A stretch of 64,000 bases of DNA from Maricaulis sp. GTDB lineage: Bacteria > Pseudomonadota > Alphaproteobacteria > Caulobacterales > Maricaulaceae. Below, one piece after another: positions 1 through 7,694 of the stretch; positions within the stretch are counted from its first letter, which is position 1; each line of letters begins with the position of its first letter. The stretch spans positions 1-64,000 of the forward strand of contig JAEPND010000009.1 of the NCBI GenBank assembly GCA_017643585.1, written 5' to 3'. The notes beneath the pieces were generated by a model. It saw nothing but the letters and a program-made list of their open reading frames with translations, was not told the origin of the DNA and made no database searches. Position numbers and translations under genes: made by a program.

Positions 1-1
1 C

Positions 2-313
2 TGGATGCGCGGGATGCTGGTGAAGGAGCTCAAGCCCGGCGACGTCGTGGTCATGGACAACCTGCCCGCCCACAAGGGGCCGCGCGCCCGAACGCTGATA
101 GAGGCGGCCGGGGCCAACCTCGTCTTCTTGCCGCCCTACAGCCCGGATTTTAATCCTATCGAGAAGGCCTTCTTCAAGCTCAAAGCCCTGCTCAGGAAGG
201 CCGCCGGCCGCACCGTCGACGATCTTTACCAAGCCGTCGCCAGCGCCATCGACGCCATCACCCCAGCTGAATGCGTCAACTACTTCCAAGCCTGCGGATA
301 CGACCTCGATTAA
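2..313 (+). CDS. IS630-family transposase, C-terminal part (5' end outside window)
   Basis: The reading frame is open to the left edge, so this is the 3' part of a longer transposase gene. It carries the second catalytic Asp in VMDNLPAHK (residue 18 counted from the first ATG at 5) and the final Glu in YSPDFNPIE (residue 53). The 34 residues between them fit the DD34E spacing of IS630/Tc1-type DDE transposases. The tail ends in the family-typical run [14 protein letters not shown]. Right behind the stop lies a second, decayed copy of the same type of tail (330-413), so this spot has received IS630 elements more than once. Whether the left part is intact cannot be seen. Confidence 0.93.
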   Translation, partial: WMRGMLVKELKPGDVVVMDNLPAHKGPRARTLIEAAGANLVFLPPYSPDFNPIEKAFFKLKALLRKAAGRTVDDLYQAVASAIDAITPAECVNYFQACGYDLD

Positions 314-329
314 AATGAAAATGCTCTAG

Positions 330-413
330 AACACAATCGGCCGGATCTCCGAAACCTTCACACCAACCGAGTGCGCCAACGACTTCGCCGCATGCGGATA
401 CGATCCAGACTGA
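330..413 (+). pseudogene. Remnant of a second IS630-type transposase tail
   Basis: In the frame ending at the TGA at 411-413 the last codons read TPTECANDFAACGYDPD, which aligns residue for residue with the end of the transposase just upstream ([17 protein letters not shown]). The DNA differs at many positions, so it is not a recent duplication of that copy but the tail of a related, diverged element. The frame is closed by a TAG at 327-329, so only about 27 codons survive. It marks the scar of an older insertion or a nested pair of elements. Confidence 0.75.
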
Positions 414-438
414 TAGGACCCCGCGCTGGTTATCACGC

Positions 439-1563
439 CTATAACGAAATAAAACTGTATTTTCCGCCAAGTGCGGACGCGAATTCGCGGTATACGTCGT
501 AAGCGTCGTCCACCTCGAGCCGGTTGGGTTTTGCGCGCGGCAAACGGAATTCCCAAAAGTCGCAGATGTGATTGACAGCGGCCAAGTCTTGGCCGATTTC
601 GTTAAAAAGAGCCGGCGCGCGTAAAAGGAAATTGCGAAATGTGCCAGGGTCTTTTTTGTTTACCAAGGCATCAAATGCTTCGTCGTAAGAAACCATCGTT
701 TTCTGCACCGCTTTGAATTTCATCGCGACGTTTCTGAGGATTGCTTTACGTGTGGCGTTCAACTGAGCTTCGTCCTCGGGATGAGCGCGAATGAACCGCG
801 TTGTCGACATGCGTCCGAGAATCTCTTTGATCTTTGGCTTCAGCTCGTTGATGTTCCATTTGTAGTACAGCAGACCCTTCCAGCCGAAAATTCCTTCCTT
901 GTAATCGCTTGGGTTAAGTCGGAGGGTTCTTCGTAGTGGTTCAAGTGCAGATGATTGTTCGTTGCGCATAATGAGTTGCGCCAACTTTACCGAAATGGCT
1001 TTTGCTTCGTTCCCGGCGATATCATAAGCCAGTGCCACAAGAGAGCAGATTTCATCTTGGACGTAACTTTCTACCCGGATCAGGTCAGCGTCGGAAATAT
1101 CAAAATATAGAGCGGCTACGTCCGTGCCGGTCTGTTGGACCCGTTCTCTTAATAAATAAGGGTCAAGAGATGGAAGACGCGCAAATTCGCGCAAAATGTT
1201 TAAGTCTGATTCATAGTTCCCATCGCTCACCTTGACACCAAGAGCGACCTGTAGCGCGTCTTGCAGATCATTTTGTTCTACAAAAAAGCTGAAGCCCCCG
1301 AGGCGCAGATCATTATGGTCGAGCGCGAAGATGATTTTGGTAGCGGTCAGCTGTTCCGAATTTACGAGATGGCGTTCGTGTGTGCGGAGCGTATGTTTAA
1401 TTATGATCGCTTGATTGAGGCGAGAATGTTGAAATAGAGGCTTTTGGGAATACTCTGCATCATCGCTATGACGTTCTCGAACGCGTATCAGGTTCAGAAT
1501 ACGGGATGTGGAAGCTGTTTCGCGCAATAGCGCCAAGCTTCGTATTTTCATTCCATTTGGCAT
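439..1563 (-). CDS. Hypothetical protein, orphan-like, AT-richer than neighbours
   Basis: I do not recognise a family. The frame is open for 397 codons. I prefer the ATG at 1563 (374 residues) because GGAAG lies 7 bases upstream, while no ribosome site precedes the upstream in-frame start at 1632. The protein looks soluble, with no signal peptide or membrane segment, and is rich in charged, probably helical stretches. A TPR-like or all-helical fold is possible but not demonstrated. Codon use is visibly more AT-rich than in rsmD next door, and the gene sits between IS630 debris and rsmD. This suggests acquired cargo rather than a core gene. Confidence 0.7.
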   Translation of the reverse strand: MPNGMKIRSLALLRETASTSRILNLIRVRERHSDDAEYSQKPLFQHSRLNQAIIIKHTLRTHERHLVNSEQLTATKIIFALDHNDLRLGGFSFFVEQNDLQDALQVALGVKVSDGNYESDLNILREFARLPSLDPYLLRERVQQTGTDVAALYFDISDADLIRVESYVQDEICSLVALAYDIAGNEAKAISVKLAQLIMRNEQSSALEPLRRTLRLNPSDYKEGIFGWKGLLYYKWNINELKPKIKEILGRMSTTRFIRAHPEDEAQLNATRKAILRNVAMKFKAVQKTMVSYDEAFDALVNKKDPGTFRNFLLRAPALFNEIGQDLAAVNHICDFWEFRLPRAKPNRLEVDDAYDVYREFASALGGKYSFISL

Positions 1564-1663
1564 GTGCGTGCTTCCGTGTCCGGACGTCAACGTAGTGGCA
1601 AAACGTAATGGCTGTGTGCGATAGACAAGCACAGAGTTAGGGAATTTATTGGTTAAGCTGACG

Positions 1664-2242
1664 CTAATACATCATTCCGCTCGATTCGGGTTTCAGGAAT
1701 AAAATCTTTGTGGCTCGGTAGTCTTTGATAACGTGAGTGTCCCACCCTGGCGTTTCGGGCGCCTCATCAAAACCGATTTCCAGTACTGCGACGCTGTTTT
1801 CGTTCACCCAGCCGCCACTGACAAGCCGGTCCAGACATTGCTCCCCAAGCCCCTTGCCATAGGGCGGGTCCAGGAACACCAGATCGAACGGGGCGCCCAG
1901 ATTGGCCGGTTTGTCACCCAGGGCTGTCGCGTCGCGCCGGTGCAGGCGTGTATGACCGAATAATTGCAGCGCATCGATATTATCGCGGATCGCCCCGCGT
2001 GCGGCGGCCTCTGTTTCCACGAACAGGCAGAAGCCGGCCCCGCGTGACATGGCCTCGAGCCCGAGGGCGCCGGAACCTGCAAACAGGTCGATGACGCGGG
2101 CATCTTCCAGCTCAGGCGCCCAGTCCGCATGCGCCAGCACATTGAACATGGCTTCGCGGGCCCGGTCCGAGGTGGGCCGGGTATTGCGTCCCCTGGGGGC
2201 CGCGAGGGCGCGTCCCTTGAAGCGACCGCCCACTATTCTCAT
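1664..2242 (-). CDS. rsmD: 16S rRNA (guanine(966)-N(2))-methyltransferase
   Basis: RsmD methylates N2 of G966 in 16S rRNA during 30S assembly, using S-adenosylmethionine. The 192 residues match the family length. The N-terminal family signature TRPTSDRAREAMFN (21-34), the SAM-binding loop DLFAGSGALGLEA (52-64) and the catalytic LDPPY (124-128) are all present. The start overlaps the stop of the upstream pseudouridine synthase gene by 4 bases (ATGA), so the two rRNA-modifying enzymes are translationally coupled, a common alphaproteobacterial order. Confidence 0.96.
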   Translation of the reverse strand: MRIVGGRFKGRALAAPRGRNTRPTSDRAREAMFNVLAHADWAPELEDARVIDLFAGSGALGLEAMSRGAGFCLFVETEAAARGAIRDNIDALQLFGHTRLHRRDATALGDKPANLGAPFDLVFLDPPYGKGLGEQCLDRLVSGGWVNENSVAVLEIGFDEAPETPGWDTHVIKDYRATKILFLKPESSGMMY

Positions 2243-3117
2243 GAACGCGGCCCTTTGCCCTTGGTGGGACGGGACTGGTGTGCGCGGGAGGGCGGGCGCG
2301 GAGCGGACGGGCGTTTAGTGCGTGTCGGCTTGCGCAATGGAGGGCGTTTCTTGGCGACCGCCTCGCCGGAAATATCGCCAAGCTCCACCATGTGGCCACA
2401 CTGATCTTTCAGGACGCGATGCGGAATGACCTTGATTTCGTTCTTGTCCAGCTGACCCAGCTGGAAGGGGCCATAGGCGGTCCGGATCAGGCGGTTCACG
2501 CGCAGGCCCACCGAGTCGAGGGCCTTGCGGACCTCGCGGTTCTTGCCTTCGCGAATACCAATATTGAGCCAGATATTGTGACCGGTCTCGCGTTCGATAT
2601 CGACTTCCATCGGGCCGTATTTGATGCCCTCGACAGTGACGCCCTTGCGCAGTTTCTCGACCGCTGCATCATCCACCCGGCCATAGGCGCGGGCCTTGTA
2701 GCGCCGCATCCATGCCGTTGATGGCAATTCCAGCGCTCGGGCCAGCTCGCCGTCATTGGTCAACAGCAGCAGGCCTTCGGACGTTAGATCGAGACGCCCG
2801 ACAGATATGACCCGGCCAAGATCCTTCGGCAGTTTATCGAATACGGTCTCGCGGCCTTCCGGATCACGATGAGTCGTCACTAGGCCCGTGGGCTTGTGAT
2901 AACGCCACAGACGTGTGGGCGCTTTCTCCTCGACGGGATTGCCATCGACCTCGATCTTTTCCTTGCCGGTGACCTTGAAGGCCGGGGTGTCCAGGACCTT
3001 GCCGTTCACGCGCACGCGACCCGCCTCGATCATGCGCTCGACTTCGCGGCGGGAGGCGATCCCGGCGCGAGCGAGAAATTTGGCGATGCGTTCGGAATTG
3101 TCGGCAGGTGCGGTCAA
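2239..3117 (-). CDS. rluB: 23S rRNA pseudouridine synthase, RluB/RsuA type
   Basis: This is a pseudouridine synthase of the RsuA/RluB/RluE/RluF group. An S4 RNA-binding domain covers about residues 9-60. The catalytic loop GRLDLTSEGLLLLT starts at 107, with Asp110 the expected nucleophile. A strongly basic Lys/Arg/Pro tail follows residue 255 and probably adds RNA contacts. The gene is first in a two-gene minus-strand operon with rsmD and divergent from tadA, whose start is only 37 bases away. RluB rather than RsuA is inferred from overall resemblance and length; the exact uridine modified cannot be read from sequence. Confidence 0.9.
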   Translation of the reverse strand: MTAPADNSERIAKFLARAGIASRREVERMIEAGRVRVNGKVLDTPAFKVTGKEKIEVDGNPVEEKAPTRLWRYHKPTGLVTTHRDPEGRETVFDKLPKDLGRVISVGRLDLTSEGLLLLTNDGELARALELPSTAWMRRYKARAYGRVDDAAVEKLRKGVTVEGIKYGPMEVDIERETGHNIWLNIGIREGKNREVRKALDSVGLRVNRLIRTAYGPFQLGQLDKNEIKVIPHRVLKDQCGHMVELGDISGEAVAKKRPPLRKPTRTKRPSAPRPPSRAHQSRPTKGKGPRS

Positions 3118-3154
3118 GCTTGACCCTTTCGCAGATGAGTTCTAGGCCGCCAGT

Positions 3155-3637
3155 ATGACGGACGCGCGGGATACACGGTTTATGCAGCGAGCGCTAGAAC
3201 TAGCGCAGCAGGCTGCGGATATGGGCGAAGCGCCGATCGGCGCGGTGATCGTTGATCCCGCGACTGATCAGATCATTGCCGAGGCCCACAATCAACCGAT
3301 CCGGGATCACGATCCGACGGCGCATGCCGAAATTCTTGCCCTGCGCCGGGCTGCCAAGGCGTTGGGTAATTACCGGCTGACGGGATTGGAAATGTTTGTG
3401 ACGCTGGAACCCTGTGCCATGTGCGCCGGCGCCATAAGTCATGCCCGCATCGGGCGCCTGGTCTATGCTGCGTCCGATGAAAAGGGTGGGGCCATAACCC
3501 ACGGCCCGAAATTCTTTGACCAGCCGACCTGTCACTGGCGCACCGAATTTCATTCCGGAGTGCTGTCGGAGGAAAGTGCTGACATGTTGCGCAGCTTTTT
3601 CCGGGCTCGACGAAAGGCCAGAACCGATGCCACATGA
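3155..3637 (+). CDS. tadA: tRNA-specific adenosine deaminase
   Basis: TadA deaminates A34 to inosine in the anticodon of tRNA-Arg(ACG). The cytidine/adenosine deaminase zinc site is complete: His57-Ala-Glu59 (zinc ligand and proton shuttle) and Pro86-Cys87-Ala-Met-Cys90. The 160-residue length is normal for the family. It is divergent from rluB, and its last 11 bases overlap the start of the TfoX-like gene, so the two are probably cotranscribed. Confidence 0.95.
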   Translation: MTDARDTRFMQRALELAQQAADMGEAPIGAVIVDPATDQIIAEAHNQPIRDHDPTAHAEILALRRAAKALGNYRLTGLEMFVTLEPCAMCAGAISHARIGRLVYAASDEKGGAITHGPKFFDQPTCHWRTEFHSGVLSEESADMLRSFFRARRKARTDAT

Positions 3638-3959
3638 TGCCGATCTCGCAGACCGTATGAAAGCGGCCCTCCGAGCCCGCGGAGCCGATCCCGTCCTCCG
3701 CAAGATGTTTGGCGGCGTGGCGTTCATGGTCAATGGAAACATGAGTTTCGGGACCTCGAACGAGGAAATGCATGTTCGTGTGGGCCCGGATCAGTACGAC
3801 GCCTGCCTCAAGCGCCCTGGCGCGCGACTGATGGAGTTTACCGGTCGGGCCATGAAAGGGTGGGTGACCGTCGACGGGCCAGCTGATCTGAGTGAGGAAG
3901 AACTGGGCGAGTGGGCGGAACTGACACTCAATTTCGTGCGGACCTTGCCGGCGAAATAA
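3627..3959 (+). CDS. TfoX N-terminal domain protein
   Basis: A 110-residue protein consisting of a TfoX N-terminal domain only; the family-typical MFGGVAFMVNGNMSFG is at about residues 27-42. TfoX/Sxy proteins govern competence in some gammaproteobacteria, but the stand-alone N-terminal domain in alphaproteobacteria has no settled function, so no competence role is claimed. The frame is open further upstream inside tadA. I chose the ATG at 3627 because the homologous region begins there. This start lies 11 bases inside the tadA coding region, suggesting coupling. Confidence 0.85.
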   Translation: MPHDADLADRMKAALRARGADPVLRKMFGGVAFMVNGNMSFGTSNEEMHVRVGPDQYDACLKRPGARLMEFTGRAMKGWVTVDGPADLSEEELGEWAELTLNFVRTLPAK

Positions 3960-3979
3960 TGCGTCGAAACGCGTTTTTT
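3958..3979 (+). terminator. Probable Rho-independent terminator after tadA-tfoX
   Basis: A short stem AATGCGT / ACGCGTT with a CGAA tetraloop (one T-G wobble) is followed by a run of six T. It begins at the stop codon of the TfoX-like gene. The stem is small, so strength is uncertain. Confidence 0.5.
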
Positions 3980-4031
3980 CGAAGCTGTCATAAAACTATG
4001 ATTTGAAATTAATCCACGTACCGAAGAGTTA

Positions 4032-4469
4032 GTGCCGGTCTTCAACAGGCTGAACCTGATTCTGATGATTGCGACCCTTGCTCTTGCATCGACATTGCTG
4101 GCCAATTCCTCATCTGCGCTGGACTTTGACCAGTGTCTGGATGCCCGTCTTGTTCTGCGCGACGTGACCATTGCCGACGGCTCCGGCCGCTGGAGCCATC
4201 AGGATGTCCTGATTGAGAATGGCCGGTTCACCGCCATGGGGCGCGAACTGATGATCGAGAGCGAGACGGTTGTGGCCGAAGTCTCCGCAGCAGGCGTTGT
4301 CATCTCTCCGCTGGTCGAGCGTGATGTCATTCTCATCCGCGCCAGTTATGACGATGACGCTCCCGTCCTTATGGTCGGTGAGGATGCTGATTTCTCGATG
4401 ATGACCCCGGACGGTGCGCACCTCGCTGATTTCCGTCAGGGCCAGCCGGTTGGTCAGTGCGGCTTCTAG
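4032..4469 (+). CDS. Exported protein resembling an amidohydrolase composite domain without the catalytic barrel
   Basis: A 145-residue protein starting at GTG, with a hydrophobic N-terminus (about residues 7-29) that looks like a signal peptide. The next stretch, LVLRDVTIADGSGRWSHQDV then LIENGRFTAMG, follows the pattern of the N-terminal beta-sandwich of imidazolonepropionase-type amidohydrolases. Near the C-terminus VGEDADFSMMTPDG resembles the VGKDADFVV strand that closes the same sandwich at the end of full-length enzymes. The TIM barrel with its metal-binding HxH, Lys, His and Asp should lie between them and is absent. The protein is therefore presumably non-catalytic. No frameshift explains the loss, because the whole remaining frame is open. 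Family assignment is inference. Confidence 0.65.
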   Translation: MPVFNRLNLILMIATLALASTLLANSSSALDFDQCLDARLVLRDVTIADGSGRWSHQDVLIENGRFTAMGRELMIESETVVAEVSAAGVVISPLVERDVILIRASYDDDAPVLMVGEDADFSMMTPDGAHLADFRQGQPVGQCGF

Positions 4470-4535
4470 GCCGAGACTTCCCTTGAACCGTAATGCATGC
4501 CAGTAAAAATCCGGATGTTCCGGAGGGGCAGTGCG

Positions 4536-5717
4536 TTGAAAATCCTGATGGTTCATAGCCGCTACCAGGAATTGGGCGGCGAGGATATCTCGACCCGCAA
4601 TGAAGCCCGGTTATTGCGGGATACAGGCCATGCGGTCGAGCTGGTCGAATACGACAATCACGAGGTCGAGCAGATGGGCGCCGCGCGGGCGGGCCTGCGC
4701 GCGATCTGGTCGCGCACCGCTCGGCGCGATCTGTCGGCCCGGCTGGCCGGTGGCGGATTTGATATCCTGCATGTCCAGAATTATCTGCCCATGGTTTCGC
4801 CGGCCGTCCTGCGCCTCGGCAAGCGCTATGGCGTGGCGACCGTCCAGGCCCTGCGCAATTACCGGCTGATCTGTACCAAGGCGCAGTTCTTCCGGGACGG
4901 GAAGGACTGCCATGATTGCCTGGGCAAGACGCTGCCCTGGGCGGGGATCAAACATCGCTGCTATCGCGACAGCCTGCCGGCGACCCTGGCACTGACGGGC
5001 ATGATCGCGACCCATCGGGCTTTGGGCACGTGGTCACGGGAAACAGATGCTTTCATCGCGGTGTCCGAATATGTGCGCTGCAAATATCTTGAAGGCGGAT
5101 TTGATCCGGCCAGGGTCCATGCCAAGCCCAACGTTGTGGCTGCCGCCGGGCCGGCCAGCACAGCACTGTCGCACAAGCTGGTCTATGTCGGGCGCCTGTC
5201 AGCGGAAAAGGGGATAGACGTGCTGATCGAGGCCTGGCGCAGGGCCGGGGTCGAGGGCGAGCTGGTCATTGCCGGTGATGGTCCGGCCCGCGAGGCCCTC
5301 GGGCAGCAGGCAGCGGATCTCCCGGGTGTGCGTTTTCTGGGCCGCGTTCCCAGCCAGGAAGCCAGGGCCCTGATGCGCGAGGCGCGCGCCATGGTGATCC
5401 CGTCGATCTGGGCCGAACCTTTCCCGCGCACCGGTGTCGAAGCCATGTCAGAAGGCACGCCGGTGATCGGGGCTGCCTCCGGCGGAATTCCCGAACTGTT
5501 TCCGGATGGACGCGGCGGCGCGCTGTATCCGGCGACGGATGCAGATGCGCTGGCGACGCAAATCCGCACGCTGTTCGAGAGCGATGAGATGGCGGCTCGC
5601 TGGCGTGCTGACGCCCGCGCCGTATTCGATGAACACTTCTCGCCCGCTGCTGTTACCCGGCGCACCGAAGAGATCTATGCCGCCGCCATTGCGCGTCGAA
5701 AAACCCGTTCCGCCTAA
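4536..5717 (+). CDS. Glycosyltransferase, GT4-type (group 1)
   Basis: A GT-B fold glycosyltransferase that would move a sugar from a nucleotide donor to a polysaccharide or lipid acceptor. The N-terminal domain begins KILMVHSRYQELGGED. The C-terminal Rossmann domain has LVYVGRLSAEKGIDVLIEA and the donor-site E-x7-E pattern in EPFPRTGVEAMSEG, typical of GT4. The frame reaches back to an ATG at 4497, but GGAGGGG at 4522-4528 lies just ahead of a TTG at 4536, which begins exactly at the first beta strand, so I take TTG as the start (393 residues). A CxxC pair (DCHDC) about one-third in may hold a structural metal. It ends by overlapping the convergent GNAT gene by 4 bases. The acceptor is unknown. 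Confidence 0.88.
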   Translation: MKILMVHSRYQELGGEDISTRNEARLLRDTGHAVELVEYDNHEVEQMGAARAGLRAIWSRTARRDLSARLAGGGFDILHVQNYLPMVSPAVLRLGKRYGVATVQALRNYRLICTKAQFFRDGKDCHDCLGKTLPWAGIKHRCYRDSLPATLALTGMIATHRALGTWSRETDAFIAVSEYVRCKYLEGGFDPARVHAKPNVVAAAGPASTALSHKLVYVGRLSAEKGIDVLIEAWRRAGVEGELVIAGDGPAREALGQQAADLPGVRFLGRVPSQEARALMREARAMVIPSIWAEPFPRTGVEAMSEGTPVIGAASGGIPELFPDGRGGALYPATDADALATQIRTLFESDEMAARWRADARAVFDEHFSPAAVTRRTEEIYAAAIARRKTRSA

Positions 5718-6286
5718 AGGCGGGCTTCCAGTCCTGCGCTGACAGCGGGCCATTCATCCTTGAGGACAGAGAACCAGACGGTGTCGCGGAAGTCGCCCCG
5801 CCAGGTCCTGGTATGGCTGCGAAGCGTGCCCTCATAGGTCGCGCCCATCTTTTTCATCGCATTCTGGGAGTGTTTGTTGAGGCCGTGGGTCTTCAGCTCG
5901 ACCCGCTGGGCACCACACGCGAAGGCGCGGCCGAGCAGAAGGTGTTTGCAGGCGGGATTGATCCGGGTCCCGCGCATCGCCGCCTCATACCAGGTCCAGC
6001 CAATCTCCAGGCGCTCATGTTTCGGGCTGATCACCAGGAAGGATGAATGTCCCACATAGCGTTCATCCGCATTGGACCAGACTGCATGGGAAATCTGATC
6101 GCCCTTGTCCTGGCCGGCCAGCATGAGGTCGAACCAGGCGTCAAAGAAGGCGCCATCTCCGCGAATGGTTGTCAGCTGCCAGGTCTGCGGATCATTCGCC
6201 GGGCCGCGCAGTTGTTCGCGGTGGCGCTCCTCGAGGGGTTCGAGGCGGACAATGTTGTTTTCCAGAACGATCGGATCGAGGTGCAC
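5714..6286 (-). CDS. GNAT-family N-acetyltransferase
   Basis: A 190-residue acetyltransferase of the RimJ/RimL-like GNAT group. IVRLEPLEERHREQL at the start and the acyl-CoA region ending in ALNKHSQNAMKKMGA-like sequence (here GLNKHSQNAMKKMGATYEG) are the family marks. It starts at GTG, with AGGGAG 7 bases ahead inside the end of the upstream TauE gene, whose stop is only 3 bases away, so the pair is translationally coupled. The substrate (protein N-terminus, small amine or antibiotic) cannot be told. Confidence 0.85.
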   Translation of the reverse strand: MHLDPIVLENNIVRLEPLEERHREQLRGPANDPQTWQLTTIRGDGAFFDAWFDLMLAGQDKGDQISHAVWSNADERYVGHSSFLVISPKHERLEIGWTWYEAAMRGTRINPACKHLLLGRAFACGAQRVELKTHGLNKHSQNAMKKMGATYEGTLRSHTRTWRGDFRDTVWFSVLKDEWPAVSAGLEARL

Positions 6287-6289
6287 GCG

Positions 6290-7027
6290 CTAACTCCCTG
6301 ACAAGGTGAGCACTCCGCGTATCACATAGATTGCGCCGACACCTGTCACGATCCATTTCGTCCAGTTTCTGAACTGCACATCGCTCATCAGGTCCAGCAC
6401 CCGTGCGCCCAGCGTGGTGCCCAGCATGGACAGCGGGATGGCGATCAGCAGCCAGTGTGTCTGGGGCAGGGCGCCGGCCGCGATGGCGGGCAGGATGTAG
6501 TAGCCGATCTTGACGGTATGGGAGATGACCTGGGTGGCGGCCTTGGTGGCAACGATCGCACGCCGGTCGGCTTTCGTTTCGGTGAAGAAGACATCCAGCA
6601 AGGGCCCGGAAACACCGGAAATGACGTTGAGCCCGGTCACCACGAACCCGCACAGGACGGCATGGGCAGGGCGTTCGGCATCGAGGTGGACGAATTTGCG
6701 CGGCACCCAGATCAGTCCCGGCGTCAGGCCGAGAATGATGAACAGCCAGGCCTTATCGAGTTCGACTGTGAGGAAAAGCAGCACCGCACCGGCGGACAAC
6801 GAGCCGGCGAGATAGATCGCCAGCGGCTGCCACATCACCCATTTGACCAACAAGACCGCGCGCCAGCCATTGGACACGAACTGGATGATCCCGTGCACGA
6901 CCATGGCGGCGGAGACCGGCAGGATCAGCGCCAAAACGCCCATCAGGATCAACCCGCCCGCCATCCCGAACACGCCGGAAATAAAGGCCGTGGCGAAGAC
7001 CGAGAGAAGGAGGATCAGAATGGGCAT
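6290..7027 (-). CDS. TauE/SafE-family membrane exporter
   Basis: A polytopic inner-membrane protein of 245 residues with about eight hydrophobic segments and the family's repeated glycine-rich helices (FISGVFGMAGGLILMG near the start, GLNVISGVSGPLLDVFF in the second half). Members export sulfite, sulfoacetate or other organosulfur anions in some bacteria, but most are uncharacterised, and no sulfur-metabolism gene is adjacent. It is the first gene of a two-gene minus-strand unit with the GNAT gene. Confidence 0.85.
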   Translation of the reverse strand: MPILILLLSVFATAFISGVFGMAGGLILMGVLALILPVSAAMVVHGIIQFVSNGWRAVLLVKWVMWQPLAIYLAGSLSAGAVLLFLTVELDKAWLFIILGLTPGLIWVPRKFVHLDAERPAHAVLCGFVVTGLNVISGVSGPLLDVFFTETKADRRAIVATKAATQVISHTVKIGYYILPAIAAGALPQTHWLLIAIPLSMLGTTLGARVLDLMSDVQFRNWTKWIVTGVGAIYVIRGVLTLSGS

Positions 7028-7101
7028 GCTGGAGGCTTAGATCGCGTTGCCCGTTCGAGGCAAGGCTTGCGGAACAAAGAAAAAACAATTATAGGTTGTG
7101 C

Positions 7102-7362
7102 GTGCGGCGTTTACGGAAAACCATTATCCGCGCGAAGCGGCGCCTGAAAGCGCTGTTGAGCTACAGGTTTCGACCTAACCTCGCAGTCTGGCGAAGTTGG
7201 GAGCAATCATCTCGCGCGGCTGGCCTGGCTCTGGTCGGGCTGTCGATGTATGCAACGGGCGGTAGCGTGAACCCGGCCAGCCTTGCGGTTGGTCTCGCCT
7301 TCCTTGTGCTCAATGTTTATATTGCAAGGCGTCTGGGGCAGGCAGAAGAGGAAAGGTCATGA
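7102..7362 (+). CDS. Small membrane protein, unknown function
   Basis: A plausible 86-residue protein from a GTG at 7102 (a TTG at 7096 is also possible). The N-terminus is strongly basic (Arg/Lys-rich up to residue 24). It is followed by an aromatic stretch and two hydrophobic segments around AGLALVGLSMYA and LAVGLAFLVLNVYIA, ending in a charged tail. I recognise no family. It heads a string of three tiny membrane-protein frames on the plus strand (with 7367-7462 and 7485-7694), a context that supports it being real. Confidence 0.5.
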   Translation: MRRLRKTIIRAKRRLKALLSYRFRPNLAVWRSWEQSSRAAGLALVGLSMYATGGSVNPASLAVGLAFLVLNVYIARRLGQAEEERS

Positions 7363-7366
7363 CATT

Positions 7367-7462
7367 ATGGAAGTGACACTCTGGCCCGCAGTCGTGCTCC
7401 TGGTTGTCGCTTGCGTTGCTGTCGGCATCGCGAGCTGGGCGGAGGACAACCGTCCTGACTGA
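7367..7462 (+). CDS. 31-residue single-span membrane protein
   Basis: ATG at 7367 preceded by GAGGAAAGG at about 10-18 bases upstream. The product is one hydrophobic helix (WPAVVLLVVACVAVGIASWA) with a short acidic tail EDNRPD. It starts 4 bases after the stop of the preceding small membrane gene. No family is recognised; its size and ribosome site make it a candidate small-protein subunit or regulator. Confidence 0.45.
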   Translation: MEVTLWPAVVLLVVACVAVGIASWAEDNRPD

Positions 7463-7484
7463 TGAGGTTCCGGAAAAAGCCACG

Positions 7485-7694
7485 GTGCAGCTGACTCGAC
7501 GCCTAGCAGTCGCGTGGTTGCGGGGGACGCTAGTGCTCATGGCTATCTACTTGCTCATGGTGCTGGTCGACGAATTCCTCTTTGAGGTGAACATCGCGAT
7601 TGCCTGGTTCCATGTGCCGGTTCTGACGACTCTTGGCTTCGTCCTACAGCTCTCATTCGTTCTGCTTCTTAATAGGCGCCGTTCCTGGCCCTAG
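7485..7694 (+). CDS. Small two-span membrane protein, unknown function
   Basis: The open frame begins at about 7404. I place the start at the GTG at 7485, giving 69 residues, because the upstream part overlaps the 31-residue gene and is not membrane-like. Two hydrophobic segments (GTLVLMAIYLLMVLVDEF and VLTTLGFVLQLSFVLLL) flank a short loop with acidic and aromatic residues. It ends by overlapping the convergent kinase gene by 4 bases. The start is uncertain and no family is recognised. Confidence 0.45.
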   Translation: MQLTRRLAVAWLRGTLVLMAIYLLMVLVDEFLFEVNIAIAWFHVPVLTTLGFVLQLSFVLLLNRRRSWP

